64,000 nt of DNA from an uncultured Roseivirga sp. (lineage in GTDB: Bacteria; Bacteroidota; Bacteroidia; Cytophagales; Cyclobacteriaceae). The position numbers and the translations under genes were made by a program. This document shows positions 6,890-18,698 of this stretch, in pieces. The first letter of the stretch is position 1; every line of letters begins with the position of its first letter. The notes under the pieces are model-generated. The model did no database searches. It worked only from the letters and a program-made list of their open reading frames with translations, and was not told the DNA's origin. The stretch spans positions 587,810 to 651,809 of the forward strand of contig CANLOY010000002.1 of NCBI GenBank assembly GCA_947493005.1. The letters run 5' to 3'.

Positions 6890-7711
6890 ATGAAATACTT
6901 AACCTTTGAACCTAATCCAGATCTAAGTGCAGTTATAAAGTGCCACTGGATTTTAGAAGTCCCTGAGGACATGGAACCTACTAAGCAGCGAATAGTTCCA
7001 GATGGCTGTATTGAAATGTGCTTTATTCTGGGTGATGATGTGAAAAGGTTCACTTCCGAAACCGAATTTATTATTCAGCCAAGAGCCATGGTTCTTGGCC
7101 AGATTACCAAGCCATACTACGTACAACCAACGGGCTATGTCAATACTTTTACAGTTAAGTTCTACCCTTATGGATTTGCCAATTTTATTAATCATCCTAT
7201 TCAAGAGTTAGCTGACAAAGAAACTCCTTTAACGTCCTTGTTTGAAGAACAAGCTGCAATTGATCTTGAACAAAAAATAATCGATGCCGCTTCGACCGAA
7301 TCAAGAATAGAAATTATTGAAAGCTTCTTATCGGAGAGGTTGACCACTCCATCCGTTGTTGACAACATTGTAAAATCAACGATTGATGCCTTGTCAAGCA
7401 CTAAAGGTAAAGCACCTATTAATTCAATACTTCAGAATGATCTATCTAAAAGGAGAAATCTTGAACGAAAGTTTTCAAAACAGGTGGGAATAAGCCCCAG
7501 GCAGTTAGCCAAAGTAATCAGGCTACAAGCAGCACTTAAAATGATACTCAATAATAAAGGGGAAAGCCTAACGGAAGTAGCCTATGAGAGTGAGTATTAC
7601 GACCAAGCCCATTTCACCAAAGATTTCAAAGAGTTGACGGGAACAAACCCTAAAGAATATCTCACAGATGATCAAATGATGCTTTCTTCTCTTTTTTATT
7701 CAAAAGAATAA
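6890..7711 (+). CDS. AraC-family transcription regulator
   Basis: A 273-residue regulator. The N-terminal DUF6597-like sensor region (about 1-140) has the usual KCHWILEVPED, RIVPDGCIEMCF and TVKFYPYGF strands. The C-terminal AraC double HTH (about 180-255) includes ERKFSKQVGISPRQLAKVIR and the second helix DQAHFTKDFKELTGTNPKEY. The ATG at 6890 was preferred to an in-frame TTG at 6884. The VOC gene starts 69 bp downstream on the same strand and is a plausible target or operon partner; an inverted repeat lies between them. The inducer is unknown. Confidence 0.9.
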   Translation: MKYLTFEPNPDLSAVIKCHWILEVPEDMEPTKQRIVPDGCIEMCFILGDDVKRFTSETEFIIQPRAMVLGQITKPYYVQPTGYVNTFTVKFYPYGFANFINHPIQELADKETPLTSLFEEQAAIDLEQKIIDAASTESRIEIIESFLSERLTTPSVVDNIVKSTIDALSSTKGKAPINSILQNDLSKRRNLERKFSKQVGISPRQLAKVIRLQAALKMILNNKGESLTEVAYESEYYDQAHFTKDFKELTGTNPKEYLTDDQMMLSSLFYSKE

Positions 7712-7731
7712 ACTTGTCGCACTTTTACAAT

Positions 7732-7777
7732 TTCTGCCTTTCAAACTATTGTAACTATGCACTGTAAAAAGGCAGAA
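7732..7777 (+). promoter_or_regulatory. Inverted repeat between the AraC and VOC genes
   Basis: TTCTGCCTTT (7732-7741) and AAAGGCAGAA (7768-7777) form a perfect 10-bp inverted repeat with a 26-bp loop. It ends 2 bp before the VOC start codon. No T-run follows, so an operator or a leader structure over the VOC start is likelier than a terminator. Confidence 0.4.
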
Positions 7778-7779
7778 AA

Positions 7780-8268
7780 ATGAAAAACCGATTTCTGAAA
7801 GTCACAGTCGTATCCGTATTCGCACTAATACTTTGTGCATACATAGCACAAGGTATTCTTCAGGCAAAAAACACTTCAACTAACCAAAGTAATAAGCCAA
7901 TGAAAAGCTACATCTCTATTTTCGAAATACCTGCATTAGATATCTCCCGAGCCATTTCCTTCTATGAAGGTATTTTAGGCCTAAGTATCGAAAAAATGAC
8001 TTTTCCGGAAATGGAAATGGGGCTGCTCCCTTATGAAGAACAAGCCGTAATAGGGACAATAATAAAAGCAGAGGGTTATCAGCCTTCTGCCAATGGGGTA
8101 ACCATATACTTAAACGGAGGAAACAACTTACAGGAAATTCTGGATAGGGTTGAGAAAAACGGAGGTAAGGTGATTATTCCTAAAACACCACATGCAGATG
8201 AAAGTGGCTACTTTGCCATTTTTCACGATTCAGAAGGAAACAAAATGGGTCTACACTCTCTAAACTAA
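7780..8268 (+). CDS. VOC (glyoxalase-like) protein with N-terminal anchor
   Basis: A 162-residue protein. A hydrophobic segment (about 8-27, without a clear lipobox Cys) should anchor or export it. One VOC domain (about 43-162) is clearly paralogous to the lipoprotein gene at 4540: most residues agree over the whole domain, including SYISIFEIPA, GYQPSA and VTIYLNGG. The copy inside the cassette-like array and this AraC-linked copy outside it probably arose by duplication or capture. The enzymatic activity is not known. The 240-bp gap downstream shows nothing recognisable. Confidence 0.88.
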   Translation: MKNRFLKVTVVSVFALILCAYIAQGILQAKNTSTNQSNKPMKSYISIFEIPALDISRAISFYEGILGLSIEKMTFPEMEMGLLPYEEQAVIGTIIKAEGYQPSANGVTIYLNGGNNLQEILDRVEKNGGKVIIPKTPHADESGYFAIFHDSEGNKMGLHSLN

Positions 8269-8507
8269 ACAATGGTCAGATGGGATATTAGATATCAGAC
8301 TTTAGATATAAAATACTTAACCTCGAACAAGTATTGGAAAGGAAACTCAGCAATGGGTTTTCTTTCTTCTTTAGGCCAATTGAAATTATCTGGATTTTCA
8401 TTACACCCTTAATATCACCAGCTAATGAATAATTTTGTGAATTCTTAGACGGAGTCATACTTTTTTATTTCATTGCGTCAAGCTCAGTTTAATAGAAAAC
8501 GACCTAA

Positions 8508-9077
8508 ATGACAGTGATCTACGACAAGTATTACAAGTCCGAAAACTTTTTTGGAGAACCATACCCTGAATTAATTGAGTTTTTTGCCCAGCACCCTAAA
8601 AAGAGTAAAGTATTAGATTTAGGCTGCGGCCAAGGAAGAGATGCAATTGCTTTAGCCAGACTTGGCTATACTGTCACCGGAATTGACAATTCCAAAGTTG
8701 GAATTGAACAAATGACACGAGTCGCACAAACAGAAAACTTGAACCTAACCGGACTTGTTGGAGATATTTTCTCCATTGAAAATTTAGAAGAGTTCAGTTT
8801 CGTACTTCTTGACAGCATGTTTCATTTCGCAAAAAAAGATAAAGAAAAAGAGGTAGGCCTAATCAAGAAAATCATCACGCAAATCAAAACGGGTTGCCTA
8901 CTAGTCATTTGCATCCAGGACACTGGAAACAAAGTTCAAATTCTTAACCAGATAATTGACTCTGAACAACAGTCTAATCGACTTGTTGATAAAAAATTCA
9001 AGTACATTTTTAAAGACAGTGAAAGCGGACATAAATCCGAAACAAACTACTGCATGATAGCAATTGAAAAGAGCTAG
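8508..9077 (+). CDS. Class I SAM-dependent methyltransferase
   Basis: A 189-residue soluble methyltransferase of the TehB/Methyltransf_11-like type. Motif I VLDLGCGQGRDAIAL (about 36-50) and the acidic strand-2 end GIDNS (about 59-63) bind S-adenosylmethionine; LVGDIFSIENL forms the third loop. Its methyl acceptor cannot be told from sequence; small toxic anions or metabolites are common for this family. It stands alone, with a 240-bp gap upstream and the convergent katG gene downstream. Family call strong, substrate unknown. Confidence 0.88.
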   Translation: MTVIYDKYYKSENFFGEPYPELIEFFAQHPKKSKVLDLGCGQGRDAIALARLGYTVTGIDNSKVGIEQMTRVAQTENLNLTGLVGDIFSIENLEEFSFVLLDSMFHFAKKDKEKEVGLIKKIITQIKTGCLLVICIQDTGNKVQILNQIIDSEQQSNRLVDKKFKYIFKDSESGHKSETNYCMIAIEKS

Positions 9078-9287
9078 TTTAAACCAAAGAATGACCTTCG
9101 GGTGAAACTAATCAGGACTATCTATTTAGCTCTCCACACCACATCTTTATAGTGATTTTCCTCATCAAAAAATTGACCATCAAAGTATAAAAATAACTTA
9201 AGTAGTCTGACGTAAAAATTCATTGTTACGAATCTTTACGCCAAACTCCATAAAACATATAACTATGCAGGCATGAATCAATACTGG

Positions 9288-11546
<2,259 letters not shown>

Positions 11547-11784
11547 CTAAATGTTTTATTTATGAGATGTAATGCTAACATAGTGTAACTGTCAGCGTCT
11601 CCTCTTATAGGCACTATTTGTTTTGTCTATCAGCTATTTGTAAAAACAATGAGGAATATTTTTCAACACTTCAAGAGTATCAAAAAACCAGAGAGAGTCG
11701 TTGGGTTTGGATTGCTAAAAAGTAAGCTCATAATGTGAGTTTAAGTGCTAAGATTTGTTCCCCTTCAGTTAAGTCATTCAAATT

Positions 11785-12825
11785 ATGCCAGTTGAACACG
11801 TATTAATTTTAGCCGTATGTGGCCTTGGAGTTTTCCATGGAATCTCATTAGGTACATATCTGATTATCACTTTCAGGTCTAAATCAATAGACAATAGGCT
11901 ATTAGGATGGCTTTTGCTCGTATTCGGCTTAAGGATAAGTAAATCTATCATCCTTTATTATACCGATGATCTCGACCTTTTACTGACCACACTAGGACTT
12001 ACCTTAATTTTATCATTTGGACCACTATTTTACTTTTATATCAGAAGTTTCTTAGATCAATCATTTAGGCTCAAGAAGCAACATTTGACACATGCCATTC
12101 CATTTATTGCTTTTCTGGTACTCAATAGTCAAGGTTTGCTTAACAGTGATTTTTATTTTGCTTTCGGCATCTTCTTTATCTACCTGCACTTTCTGACCTA
12201 CACCATTATTTCACTTGTTTGGCAAAAGCAACAATTCAAGCAATTCTCCTCCCATGTGAATGACGCTAAAAAACAATGGGTCAACTATATACATGCAGGC
12301 ATTTTACTGATTTGGGTCTCCTACTTTATGTTTTTGCTAGATGAGCTAATACCTTATATAGCGGGGCCAATAACATATTCGCTGGTCATATATCCATTAA
12401 GTTTTTGGGCAATCATAAATAAGGTACTTCGCCCCGATGAGAAAAAGTATCAGAACTCAAGACTGGACCACCAAAAATCACTTCAGATAATTACTGATCT
12501 GGAGACTTACTTTCAGAATGAAAAACCATTTCTTAACCCCGATCTAAAACTCCCCATAGTTGCTTCTGAATTAAAAGTCACTCCACATGCATTATCACAA
12601 GCGGTGAATGAGAATTTCAAACAGAATTTTCAGCAATACCTCAATTCACATCGGGTAAAATCTGCTCAACTAATGCTGAGCTTAAAAGAAAACTCTCATC
12701 TAACCATTTCATCCATTGCTTTCGACTGTGGGTTTAATAGTCTTTCAGCTTTTAACAATGCTTTCAGAAGAGCTTTTGAGAAAAGTCCTTCTCAATACCG
12801 AAAAGAACAAAATCCATCAACCTAA
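11785..12825 (+). CDS. AraC regulator with membrane N-terminal domain
   Basis: A 346-residue protein. About seven hydrophobic segments fill residues 1-210, and an AraC-type HTH domain occupies about 235-340 (LPIVASELKVTPHALSQAVN, then ISSIAFDCGFNSLSAFNNAF and the terminal KSPSQYRKEQ). This 7TM-HTH layout is common in Bacteroidota and suggests sensing at the membrane with direct DNA binding. It is divergent from katG and 148 bp upstream of the DJ-1-like gene, so it could regulate either. The ligand is unknown. Confidence 0.9.
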   Translation: MPVEHVLILAVCGLGVFHGISLGTYLIITFRSKSIDNRLLGWLLLVFGLRISKSIILYYTDDLDLLLTTLGLTLILSFGPLFYFYIRSFLDQSFRLKKQHLTHAIPFIAFLVLNSQGLLNSDFYFAFGIFFIYLHFLTYTIISLVWQKQQFKQFSSHVNDAKKQWVNYIHAGILLIWVSYFMFLLDELIPYIAGPITYSLVIYPLSFWAIINKVLRPDEKKYQNSRLDHQKSLQIITDLETYFQNEKPFLNPDLKLPIVASELKVTPHALSQAVNENFKQNFQQYLNSHRVKSAQLMLSLKENSHLTISSIAFDCGFNSLSAFNNAFRRAFEKSPSQYRKEQNPST

Positions 12826-12866
12826 ATCACTGACTGCCAACTCTTCTAAATCATAACATAGTCTTA

Positions 12867-12943
12867 CTGAATTATAATTCAGGTAGATTCTCTGTAAAAA
12901 TGCTGTTTGATTTGGGCAAAATTCAGCTACCAAAAGTGGTAGC
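12867..12943. promoter_or_regulatory. Two palindromes upstream of the DJ-1-like gene
   Basis: CTGAATTATAATTCAG (12867-12882) is a perfect 16-bp palindrome. GCTACCA/TGGTAGC (12926-12932 with 12937-12943) is a 7-bp inverted repeat with a 4-base loop. Both lie between the AraC gene and the start codon at 12973. They are good operator candidates; the binding protein is not known. Confidence 0.35.
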
Positions 12944-12972
12944 ATATGTTTCATTATAAGGTCGAATCGATT

Positions 12973-14112
12973 ATGAGAAAGGCAACACTTTTTACCACCC
13001 TATTTATTATGCTAACAGGATTGATATCTCCTGTTTTAGCGCAAAACAAAATTCTGATTGTAGTTACTAACAATAAAGAAGTTAATGCGAGCATTAATGG
13101 AAAAGACACTTTAGTTGCAGGTGGATACGAACTATCTGAAGTATCTGAAGCATACAAAGTATTCTCTGAAAGTGGTTTCGAAGTAGACTTCATGAGTCCC
13201 AAAGGAGGAATGACTTATGCAGAATCAAAATCTAAAATGCTTGATGTAGATAAGGCGTTTTTAGCAGATAAAGAAAGTCAAAGTAAACTCCGAAACACAC
13301 TATCTCCAGCAGATGTAAACGCGAAAGACTATGTGGCGATTTACTTTGCAGGAGGTAAAACCATGTGGGATTTTCCCAATAACAAAGCAATGGCAAAACT
13401 TACTGCAGAAATCTACGAAACCAAAGGTGTCGTAGGAGCAGTTTGCCATGGCCCTGCAGCACTGGTCAATGTGACGCTTTCCGATGGCTCTTCTCTTGTA
13501 TCCGGGAAAGCAATAAGTTCTTTTACTGATCTGGAAGAACGCCTGTTTTCCAAAAGCAGCAAGTACTTACCTTTCATGCTTCAGGAGAAACTTACAAGCC
13601 TTGGCGCCAATTTTAAGGAGGCACCAGCCATGTTTGATCAGGCTGTAGTAGATCAACGCCTGGTTACCGGACAGAACCCTAACTCTACCTATTCTGTAGC
13701 CGAAGAAATGGTGAGACAACTAGGTGTAGAACCTCCGACCAGGCCATGGACCAATATGAGCTATACTCTAGGCGTAATCAAGGTTCTTGTTATAGAAAAC
13801 AAAAGAAAAGCAGCCCAATTCTATAAGGCCCATTCGGGTACCAATCAACTCGAAGAAGCGCTTTTCCTGAACTATTCAATGTATGCTTTTAAAGGGCACC
13901 TAGGCAAACTGGCTAAAAGTAAGGGACTGGAATTATTCGAGTTTGGTGTTTATGCATTTCCAAATAGTGCAAAAAGCCATGAGGCACTAGCCGAAGCATA
14001 CCATCAATTAGGAAAAGAAAAAGAAGCAATAACTGCCATAAATAAAAGTCTTTCAATAGCTCCTGACTCCAAAACGGCTCAAAAACTTAAAAGAGAAATT
14101 GAGGTCAATTAG
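12973..14112 (+). CDS. DJ-1/PfpI protein with TPR tail, exported
   Basis: A 379-residue protein from the ATG at 12973, chosen because it starts a clean signal peptide (MRKATLF... ending VLAQ); an upstream in-frame ATG at 12946 would bury it. A DJ-1/PfpI (Hsp31-like, class-I amidotransferase fold) domain covers about 25-245, with the nucleophile elbow GAVCHGPAA. The C-terminal third (about 280-379) contains TPR-like helices (SHEALAEAYHQLGKEKEAI). It may act as a periplasmic glyoxalase, deglycase or chaperone. The exported DJ-1 plus TPR combination is unusual. A terminator-like hairpin follows. Confidence 0.88.
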   Translation: MRKATLFTTLFIMLTGLISPVLAQNKILIVVTNNKEVNASINGKDTLVAGGYELSEVSEAYKVFSESGFEVDFMSPKGGMTYAESKSKMLDVDKAFLADKESQSKLRNTLSPADVNAKDYVAIYFAGGKTMWDFPNNKAMAKLTAEIYETKGVVGAVCHGPAALVNVTLSDGSSLVSGKAISSFTDLEERLFSKSSKYLPFMLQEKLTSLGANFKEAPAMFDQAVVDQRLVTGQNPNSTYSVAEEMVRQLGVEPPTRPWTNMSYTLGVIKVLVIENKRKAAQFYKAHSGTNQLEEALFLNYSMYAFKGHLGKLAKSKGLELFEFGVYAFPNSAKSHEALAEAYHQLGKEKEAITAINKSLSIAPDSKTAQKLKREIEVN

Positions 14113-14186
14113 TGTAGCACTAAGCCATAGGCATTACTCTGAGTGTAATAGCTGATATATTCTAGTACTTGCTAGCAAGGTGAAAT

Positions 14187-14214
14187 AAAAGAGGTTGCAG
14201 GTGTAGCCTCTTTT
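14187..14214 (+). terminator. Rho-independent terminator after the DJ-1-like gene
   Basis: AAAAGAGG (14187-14194) pairs with CCTCTTTT (14207-14214). Further pairing inside the loop extends the stem, and the hairpin ends in a T-run. It lies 75 bp after the stop. Confidence 0.6.
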
Positions 14215-14248
14215 CTCGTTATTCAAGTACTTTTTAATCATATAGAAA

Positions 14249-15544
14249 ATGTTATTTAATACACTCAGAGTAGCAGCAATTTTTTATGTATGTCTGCTAA
14301 TGGGCTGCTCAAGCCCTGAATCAAAAAATTATGAGCGTTCATTTGAAACAGGTGCTACAGAAGGCTTCTCCGAACTGGTCAATTATGGTGTAAAGGAGCT
14401 TGGTTTGGGGGTTCCTATGTCACCTGAGGAAATGGATAAGTTCATGCCATATGCAGAAGCAACCGCTCAAAAACATAATGTTTCTCTTTATAGAGAGTCT
14501 GATTTAATTGATACCGATTTGTTTACCAAAGGTATAGCTAAAGGCAGGGATGTACTTCTCATATACAATGGCGCAACACTTACCAAGTATATGGACCTCA
14601 AAGAAGATAGAAAAAGACTTGAGGAAAATGGCCAATATGAGGGGAAAGCTCGTGAGGAAATTGCAAGACGGTTTGGAAGGCTTTTAAGCTACACGCCTAG
14701 AACCATTAATAATCAACTGACGCTTCATACCGATTTCAGAACTATGTACAACTTCGGTATTAAAGCAACCAATGTTTATTTCTATTATAAAAACCTTAAG
14801 CGTGCGGTAGATTTTTACACAAAGACTTTAGGAATGGAGCTTGTTTCAGATACTCCCTCTCACAAAACAATTCGTGTTGGGAGTGATTCCTATATCACTT
14901 TGACAGATGCTTCTATTGCCAAAGACTTTTCTTCAAAGCCTAAGACAGTGGCTTTTGCCATTGTTACAGATGAAATCAAAGAGTGGTTTGATTATTTACA
15001 AAAAGCAGGGGTGAAAATGAAGTATACCTATAAACCTTCCGAAGGTAAACCTCATGACAGTTTTGTCCTGGCCGATCCTGAAGGCTATTTGTTGGAATTT
15101 GAAAAGTTCTATCAACATCCGGAAAATGAAGACTTAATGCCACTACTTAAAGAAAACCAAGCCATCAACACTTCTGCAGGACAATCTGGGCTAAGTATAA
15201 ACTCAGGTATCACCTGGTTTTATTATAAAAGTATCTGGCAAATGGAGCATTTTTATCAAGATGTATTGGGGTTAGAATTAGTCTGTGATCAAGGCTGGGC
15301 AAAAATCTACAAATCTTCCGAAACAGGGTTTATAGGTTTGGTAGATGAAAAAAGAGGAATGCACAGTTTTTCTCAGGAGAAAGCTGTTAAGCTTTCATTT
15401 TTGTTAGATGACACAAAAAGTTGGCTGGAATATGTTCAGAAAAACAGCAACCTGAAATTGACCACGGATCAAACAACTGACAACAATAGGTTCGATGGGT
15501 TAGATCCTGAAGGCTACCTAATGGAATTCTCCTCAAAAAATTAA
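14249..15544 (+). CDS. Double-VOC lipoprotein
   Basis: A 431-residue predicted lipoprotein (lipobox LMGC, Cys near 20). Residues about 25-165 form a helical region not recognised. Two VOC/glyoxalase-like domains follow: about 168-290 (NVYFYYKNLKRAVDFYTKTL ... LADPEGYLLEFEKF) and about 312-431 (ITWFYYKSIWQMEHFYQDVL ... LDPEGYLMEF). Both keep a C-terminal DPEGY-x-x-EF strand with the Glu that usually binds metal, so an active two-module VOC site is possible. Its position after the DJ-1-like gene hints at a shared aldehyde or oxidative-stress role, but this is inference. Confidence 0.82.
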   Translation: MLFNTLRVAAIFYVCLLMGCSSPESKNYERSFETGATEGFSELVNYGVKELGLGVPMSPEEMDKFMPYAEATAQKHNVSLYRESDLIDTDLFTKGIAKGRDVLLIYNGATLTKYMDLKEDRKRLEENGQYEGKAREEIARRFGRLLSYTPRTINNQLTLHTDFRTMYNFGIKATNVYFYYKNLKRAVDFYTKTLGMELVSDTPSHKTIRVGSDSYITLTDASIAKDFSSKPKTVAFAIVTDEIKEWFDYLQKAGVKMKYTYKPSEGKPHDSFVLADPEGYLLEFEKFYQHPENEDLMPLLKENQAINTSAGQSGLSINSGITWFYYKSIWQMEHFYQDVLGLELVCDQGWAKIYKSSETGFIGLVDEKRGMHSFSQEKAVKLSFLLDDTKSWLEYVQKNSNLKLTTDQTTDNNRFDGLDPEGYLMEFSSKN

Positions 15545-15548
15545 CAGG

Positions 15549-15574
15549 GAACGCCTTTTAAAGGCGTTCTTTTT
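15549..15574. terminator. Bidirectional terminator between convergent genes
   Basis: GAACGCCTTT (15549-15558) and AAAGGCGTTC (15560-15569) form a perfect 10-bp stem with one unpaired base, followed by five T. It serves the VOC lipoprotein and abuts the stop of the convergent peptidase gene. Confidence 0.8.
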
Positions 15575-17139
15575 CATTCCCTTTTCTTCTTCACTTCAGA
15601 CTTCAGGTAAAAACCTTCTCTGGGAAGGAGATGATCTAAATTAGCAATACCATAAGCAATAACAGCTTTTACAATGGACGAGTACTCCTGATATTCAGGA
15701 ATATTCTTCTGATAAAGGTCTCGCTCCGTATGCCATATTTCACGGTAGTCAAAATCATGACCATGGTGATCTGAAGTTCCCATATTAACCGCGGGAACAC
15801 CTACATGGGCAAATGGCACATGATCACTACCTCTTGCTTTTTCTGGTAATTCAGGGATGTGCTCAATCAGATGAAAAGGAAATTCTTCATTGATTCCCAT
15901 AATAGGCTTACAAACCTTCTCCATATCTGCCCACATAGACTTGGTCACATTTATAGATACTGGTATCCAGGAAGCATCATCCCGGTTGATTACAAAAGAT
16001 ATTCTATCTGATTTGTCTTTATTCCTCTTGACCCAACTCGTAGATCCCCATAAACCAAACTCTTCTCCGGCCCACAAACAGAACAATATGGTTCTTTTAG
16101 GCTTTCCTCCTGCCTTCATAATCAATCTTGCCGCCTCCATCATAGGGGTAACCCCCGAACCATTATCTATAGCTCCGGTGGCTATGTCGTAAGAATCCAG
16201 ATGAGCACTCATAATCACATATTCATCGGGAAACTCTGTTCCCGGAATCTTCCCTATAACATTATGATAACCAATAGGCCCCATCTTAAAGTGGTTTCTA
16301 ATATCAAATTCCAGCTGAAACCAATGACGCTCCGTCACCATATTTTTAATGACTTCATATTGGTACTCATCTAACTTAATATCAGGCACATCTGGAAGGG
16401 TTTCAAAAGTCATATTTTTGATATTCACTTTATCGACCATCGCTCTGATCGGCACAGGGGATGACTGAATGATTCCAAGAATTCCAGCTTCGACCATTTG
16501 CTTGTAAAACAAAGCAGGTTCTTTGTTAAGTGGAATTAAACTCATCTTTGAGTTGCTTGATCGATTCTTCTCTTTGATCTTTTCGTTTTGCTTTAATGCA
16601 TGCTCATTTTTAGCAATAATTGAATCTCTCCTCTGGTTAGCTTCATGCGAGTAATCTATTGGTCTACCATTATTAGTTCCTCCTATCAGCACCCAAGCAC
16701 CCTTAAGCCGAGCCTTGATTTTATTAAAATCTCCTTGTGTATAAGGTTCTAGTAATACATGACCTCGTTGTACCCCTTTGGTACCAGATGTATAAGAAGG
16801 AGTAGCAAAATGCAATTGCATTCCCTTATCCGAAAGCATCCTGCCAAACCATGGTCCTCTGTTAAACCCAACAGGTAATTCTCCTGCCAAATCCATTTCA
16901 ACCTCCATGCCCCATGACTTGAACATATAGGCCACCCATTCTGCTGCATTGTCATACGCAGCCGAACCTGTTAATCTCCCTCCAAAACGGTTAGTTAGCA
17001 CATCAAGGTGCTTCATTGTTTGATTATCCGTTTTTCCTATCCGAATAATTTCGTCAATTACCGAGTCATTCTGTCCGTAGATCATCTGCCCAAGTAACAT
17101 CAGTGCACAGCTAGTTATTAGCACAAAAGCCTTGTTCAT
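15574..17139 (-). CDS. M28 family zinc peptidase, exported
   Basis: A 521-residue secreted aminopeptidase or carboxypeptidase Q-like enzyme. The signal peptide spans about 1-22 (MNKAFVLITSC...MIYGQ). A PA-type insert lies at about 120-250, and the M28 catalytic domain at about 290-500: MSAHLDSYD (His, Asp), AIDNGSG (bridging Asp), WAGEEFGLWGS (catalytic and ligand Glu), SDHVPFAHVGVP and the last ligand His in EIWHTERD. It removes single residues from peptides in the periplasm. A second M28 peptidase lies at 46628. The sulfatase gene is divergent. Confidence 0.93.
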   Translation of the reverse strand: MNKAFVLITSCALMLLGQMIYGQNDSVIDEIIRIGKTDNQTMKHLDVLTNRFGGRLTGSAAYDNAAEWVAYMFKSWGMEVEMDLAGELPVGFNRGPWFGRMLSDKGMQLHFATPSYTSGTKGVQRGHVLLEPYTQGDFNKIKARLKGAWVLIGGTNNGRPIDYSHEANQRRDSIIAKNEHALKQNEKIKEKNRSSNSKMSLIPLNKEPALFYKQMVEAGILGIIQSSPVPIRAMVDKVNIKNMTFETLPDVPDIKLDEYQYEVIKNMVTERHWFQLEFDIRNHFKMGPIGYHNVIGKIPGTEFPDEYVIMSAHLDSYDIATGAIDNGSGVTPMMEAARLIMKAGGKPKRTILFCLWAGEEFGLWGSTSWVKRNKDKSDRISFVINRDDASWIPVSINVTKSMWADMEKVCKPIMGINEEFPFHLIEHIPELPEKARGSDHVPFAHVGVPAVNMGTSDHHGHDFDYREIWHTERDLYQKNIPEYQEYSSIVKAVIAYGIANLDHLLPREGFYLKSEVKKKRE

Positions 17140-17375
17140 CTTTGTATTGGTTAAGTTTAAAAAATGGCATTCATCGAATGCTTAAAATATCTCCTTATTA
17201 AAAAATCTGGCACGTTATAGATGAGCAAACACCAGCAAATAGAGTACTTTAAAAATACTTGCTTATTACACTTACAGAAAGGAATTTCACTTTTAATTTA
17301 CTACTTAAAAAAGCATCTGACCTAACTAAACTATTTTAAACTGTGTATTTTAATGTGCAATATCAATCAGTAAAA

Positions 17376-18698
17376 ATGAAAGTTAGATTAAGCCTTTCAA
17401 TTGTGATTATAGGGATTGTTTCTTCCGTCCTGTTTTCAGGGTGTAGCAAAAAAACAGAGACAAAGCCCAATATTATTATCTTCTTCACTGATGATCAAGG
17501 CTATGCCGATGTAGGTAGTTTTGGAGCTGAAGGATTCGAAACACCTTACCTGGACGAACTAGCAAAAGATGGTATCAGACTTACCAACTTTTATGTCCCC
17601 GCTCCTGTCTGTACACCATCCAGAGCCGGACTATTAACCGGACAATACCCTAAAAGGAATAACCTTCATGTCGGAGTACTTTCTCCATATTCAGAGGGAG
17701 GAATTGATTCAGAAACTTTTACGATGGCAGAAATGCTAAAAACTGCGGGCTATACAACTTCATGTATTGGTAAATGGCACCTTGGGCACAAAGAAAAGTT
17801 TATGCCTAATAATCATGGGTTTGATGAGTTTTATGGTGTACCCTATTCAAACGATATGGACAGTTATTACTATGCTCACAATGACTTCCAATCTCCTCCA
17901 CTTCCATTCTATCGAAATGAACGACTCATTGAAAGTGGGCCTGATCAGAAGTACCTCACAAAAAGGTATACAGAGGAGGCTGTCAGACAGATAAAAAACA
18001 GAGGGAATGATCCATTCTTTATATACCTGGCTCATAACATGCCACACACCCCTCTCTATGTTTCGCCTGCATTTGATGGAAAGAGTAAAAAAGGACTATA
18101 CGGTGATGTAATTATGGAACTGGATTGGAGCGCTGGAGAAATTATTAAAACACTTAAAGAAGAAGGCATTTATGAGAATACAATCTTCATCTTTACTTCT
18201 GACAATGGTCCTGCTGTTGGCTCAGCAGGACCACTAAGGGGCAAAAAAACAAATACCTGGGATGGAGGTCAGCGGGTACCTGGTATTATTTCCTGGCCCG
18301 ATAAAGTTCCTGCTGGTACGACCAGCGATCAGTTAGTTAGTACTTTGGACTTGTTTCCTACACTTTCAAAAATTTCTGGAGGTATTGTACCTGAAAGTAT
18401 AGAGGTTGATGGTTTGGATGTGAGTGAGTTGCTGACCTCTCCGCAAACCACAAAAGTTCCAGAACGTCCATTTTACTTTTATGCTACTAATGGAGAGATA
18501 GAAGCAGTCAGGTTTGGAAAATGGAAACTCCACATAGCAAAAACCAGAGGGTGGAATCAGAAGAAAGACGGAGAATTTGGAATTGCACTGTATAACCTCG
18601 AAAAGGATATTTCTGAGCGTAATAATATAGTCGATCAGTTTCCTGATATTGTCAAAAAACTATCTGACATGATTCAAAGCTTTAGTGCCAATATGTAG
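17376..18698 (+). CDS. Arylsulfatase-type sulfatase lipoprotein
   Basis: A 440-residue sulfatase that hydrolyses sulfate esters. The start at 17376 was preferred to an in-frame GTG at 17343 because it opens a lipoprotein signal (lipobox LFSGC). The metal-binding FFTDDQGYADVG stretch is followed by CTPSRAG (about 75-81), whose Cys is converted to formylglycine. GKWHLGH, HNMPHTPL and FTSDNGPAVG complete the active site. A matching sulfatase-maturing enzyme is not in the window. It may act on sulfated polysaccharides; the substrate is not assignable. It stands alone, divergent from the M28 gene. Confidence 0.94.
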   Translation: MKVRLSLSIVIIGIVSSVLFSGCSKKTETKPNIIIFFTDDQGYADVGSFGAEGFETPYLDELAKDGIRLTNFYVPAPVCTPSRAGLLTGQYPKRNNLHVGVLSPYSEGGIDSETFTMAEMLKTAGYTTSCIGKWHLGHKEKFMPNNHGFDEFYGVPYSNDMDSYYYAHNDFQSPPLPFYRNERLIESGPDQKYLTKRYTEEAVRQIKNRGNDPFFIYLAHNMPHTPLYVSPAFDGKSKKGLYGDVIMELDWSAGEIIKTLKEEGIYENTIFIFTSDNGPAVGSAGPLRGKKTNTWDGGQRVPGIISWPDKVPAGTTSDQLVSTLDLFPTLSKISGGIVPESIEVDGLDVSELLTSPQTTKVPERPFYFYATNGEIEAVRFGKWKLHIAKTRGWNQKKDGEFGIALYNLEKDISERNNIVDQFPDIVKKLSDMIQSFSANM

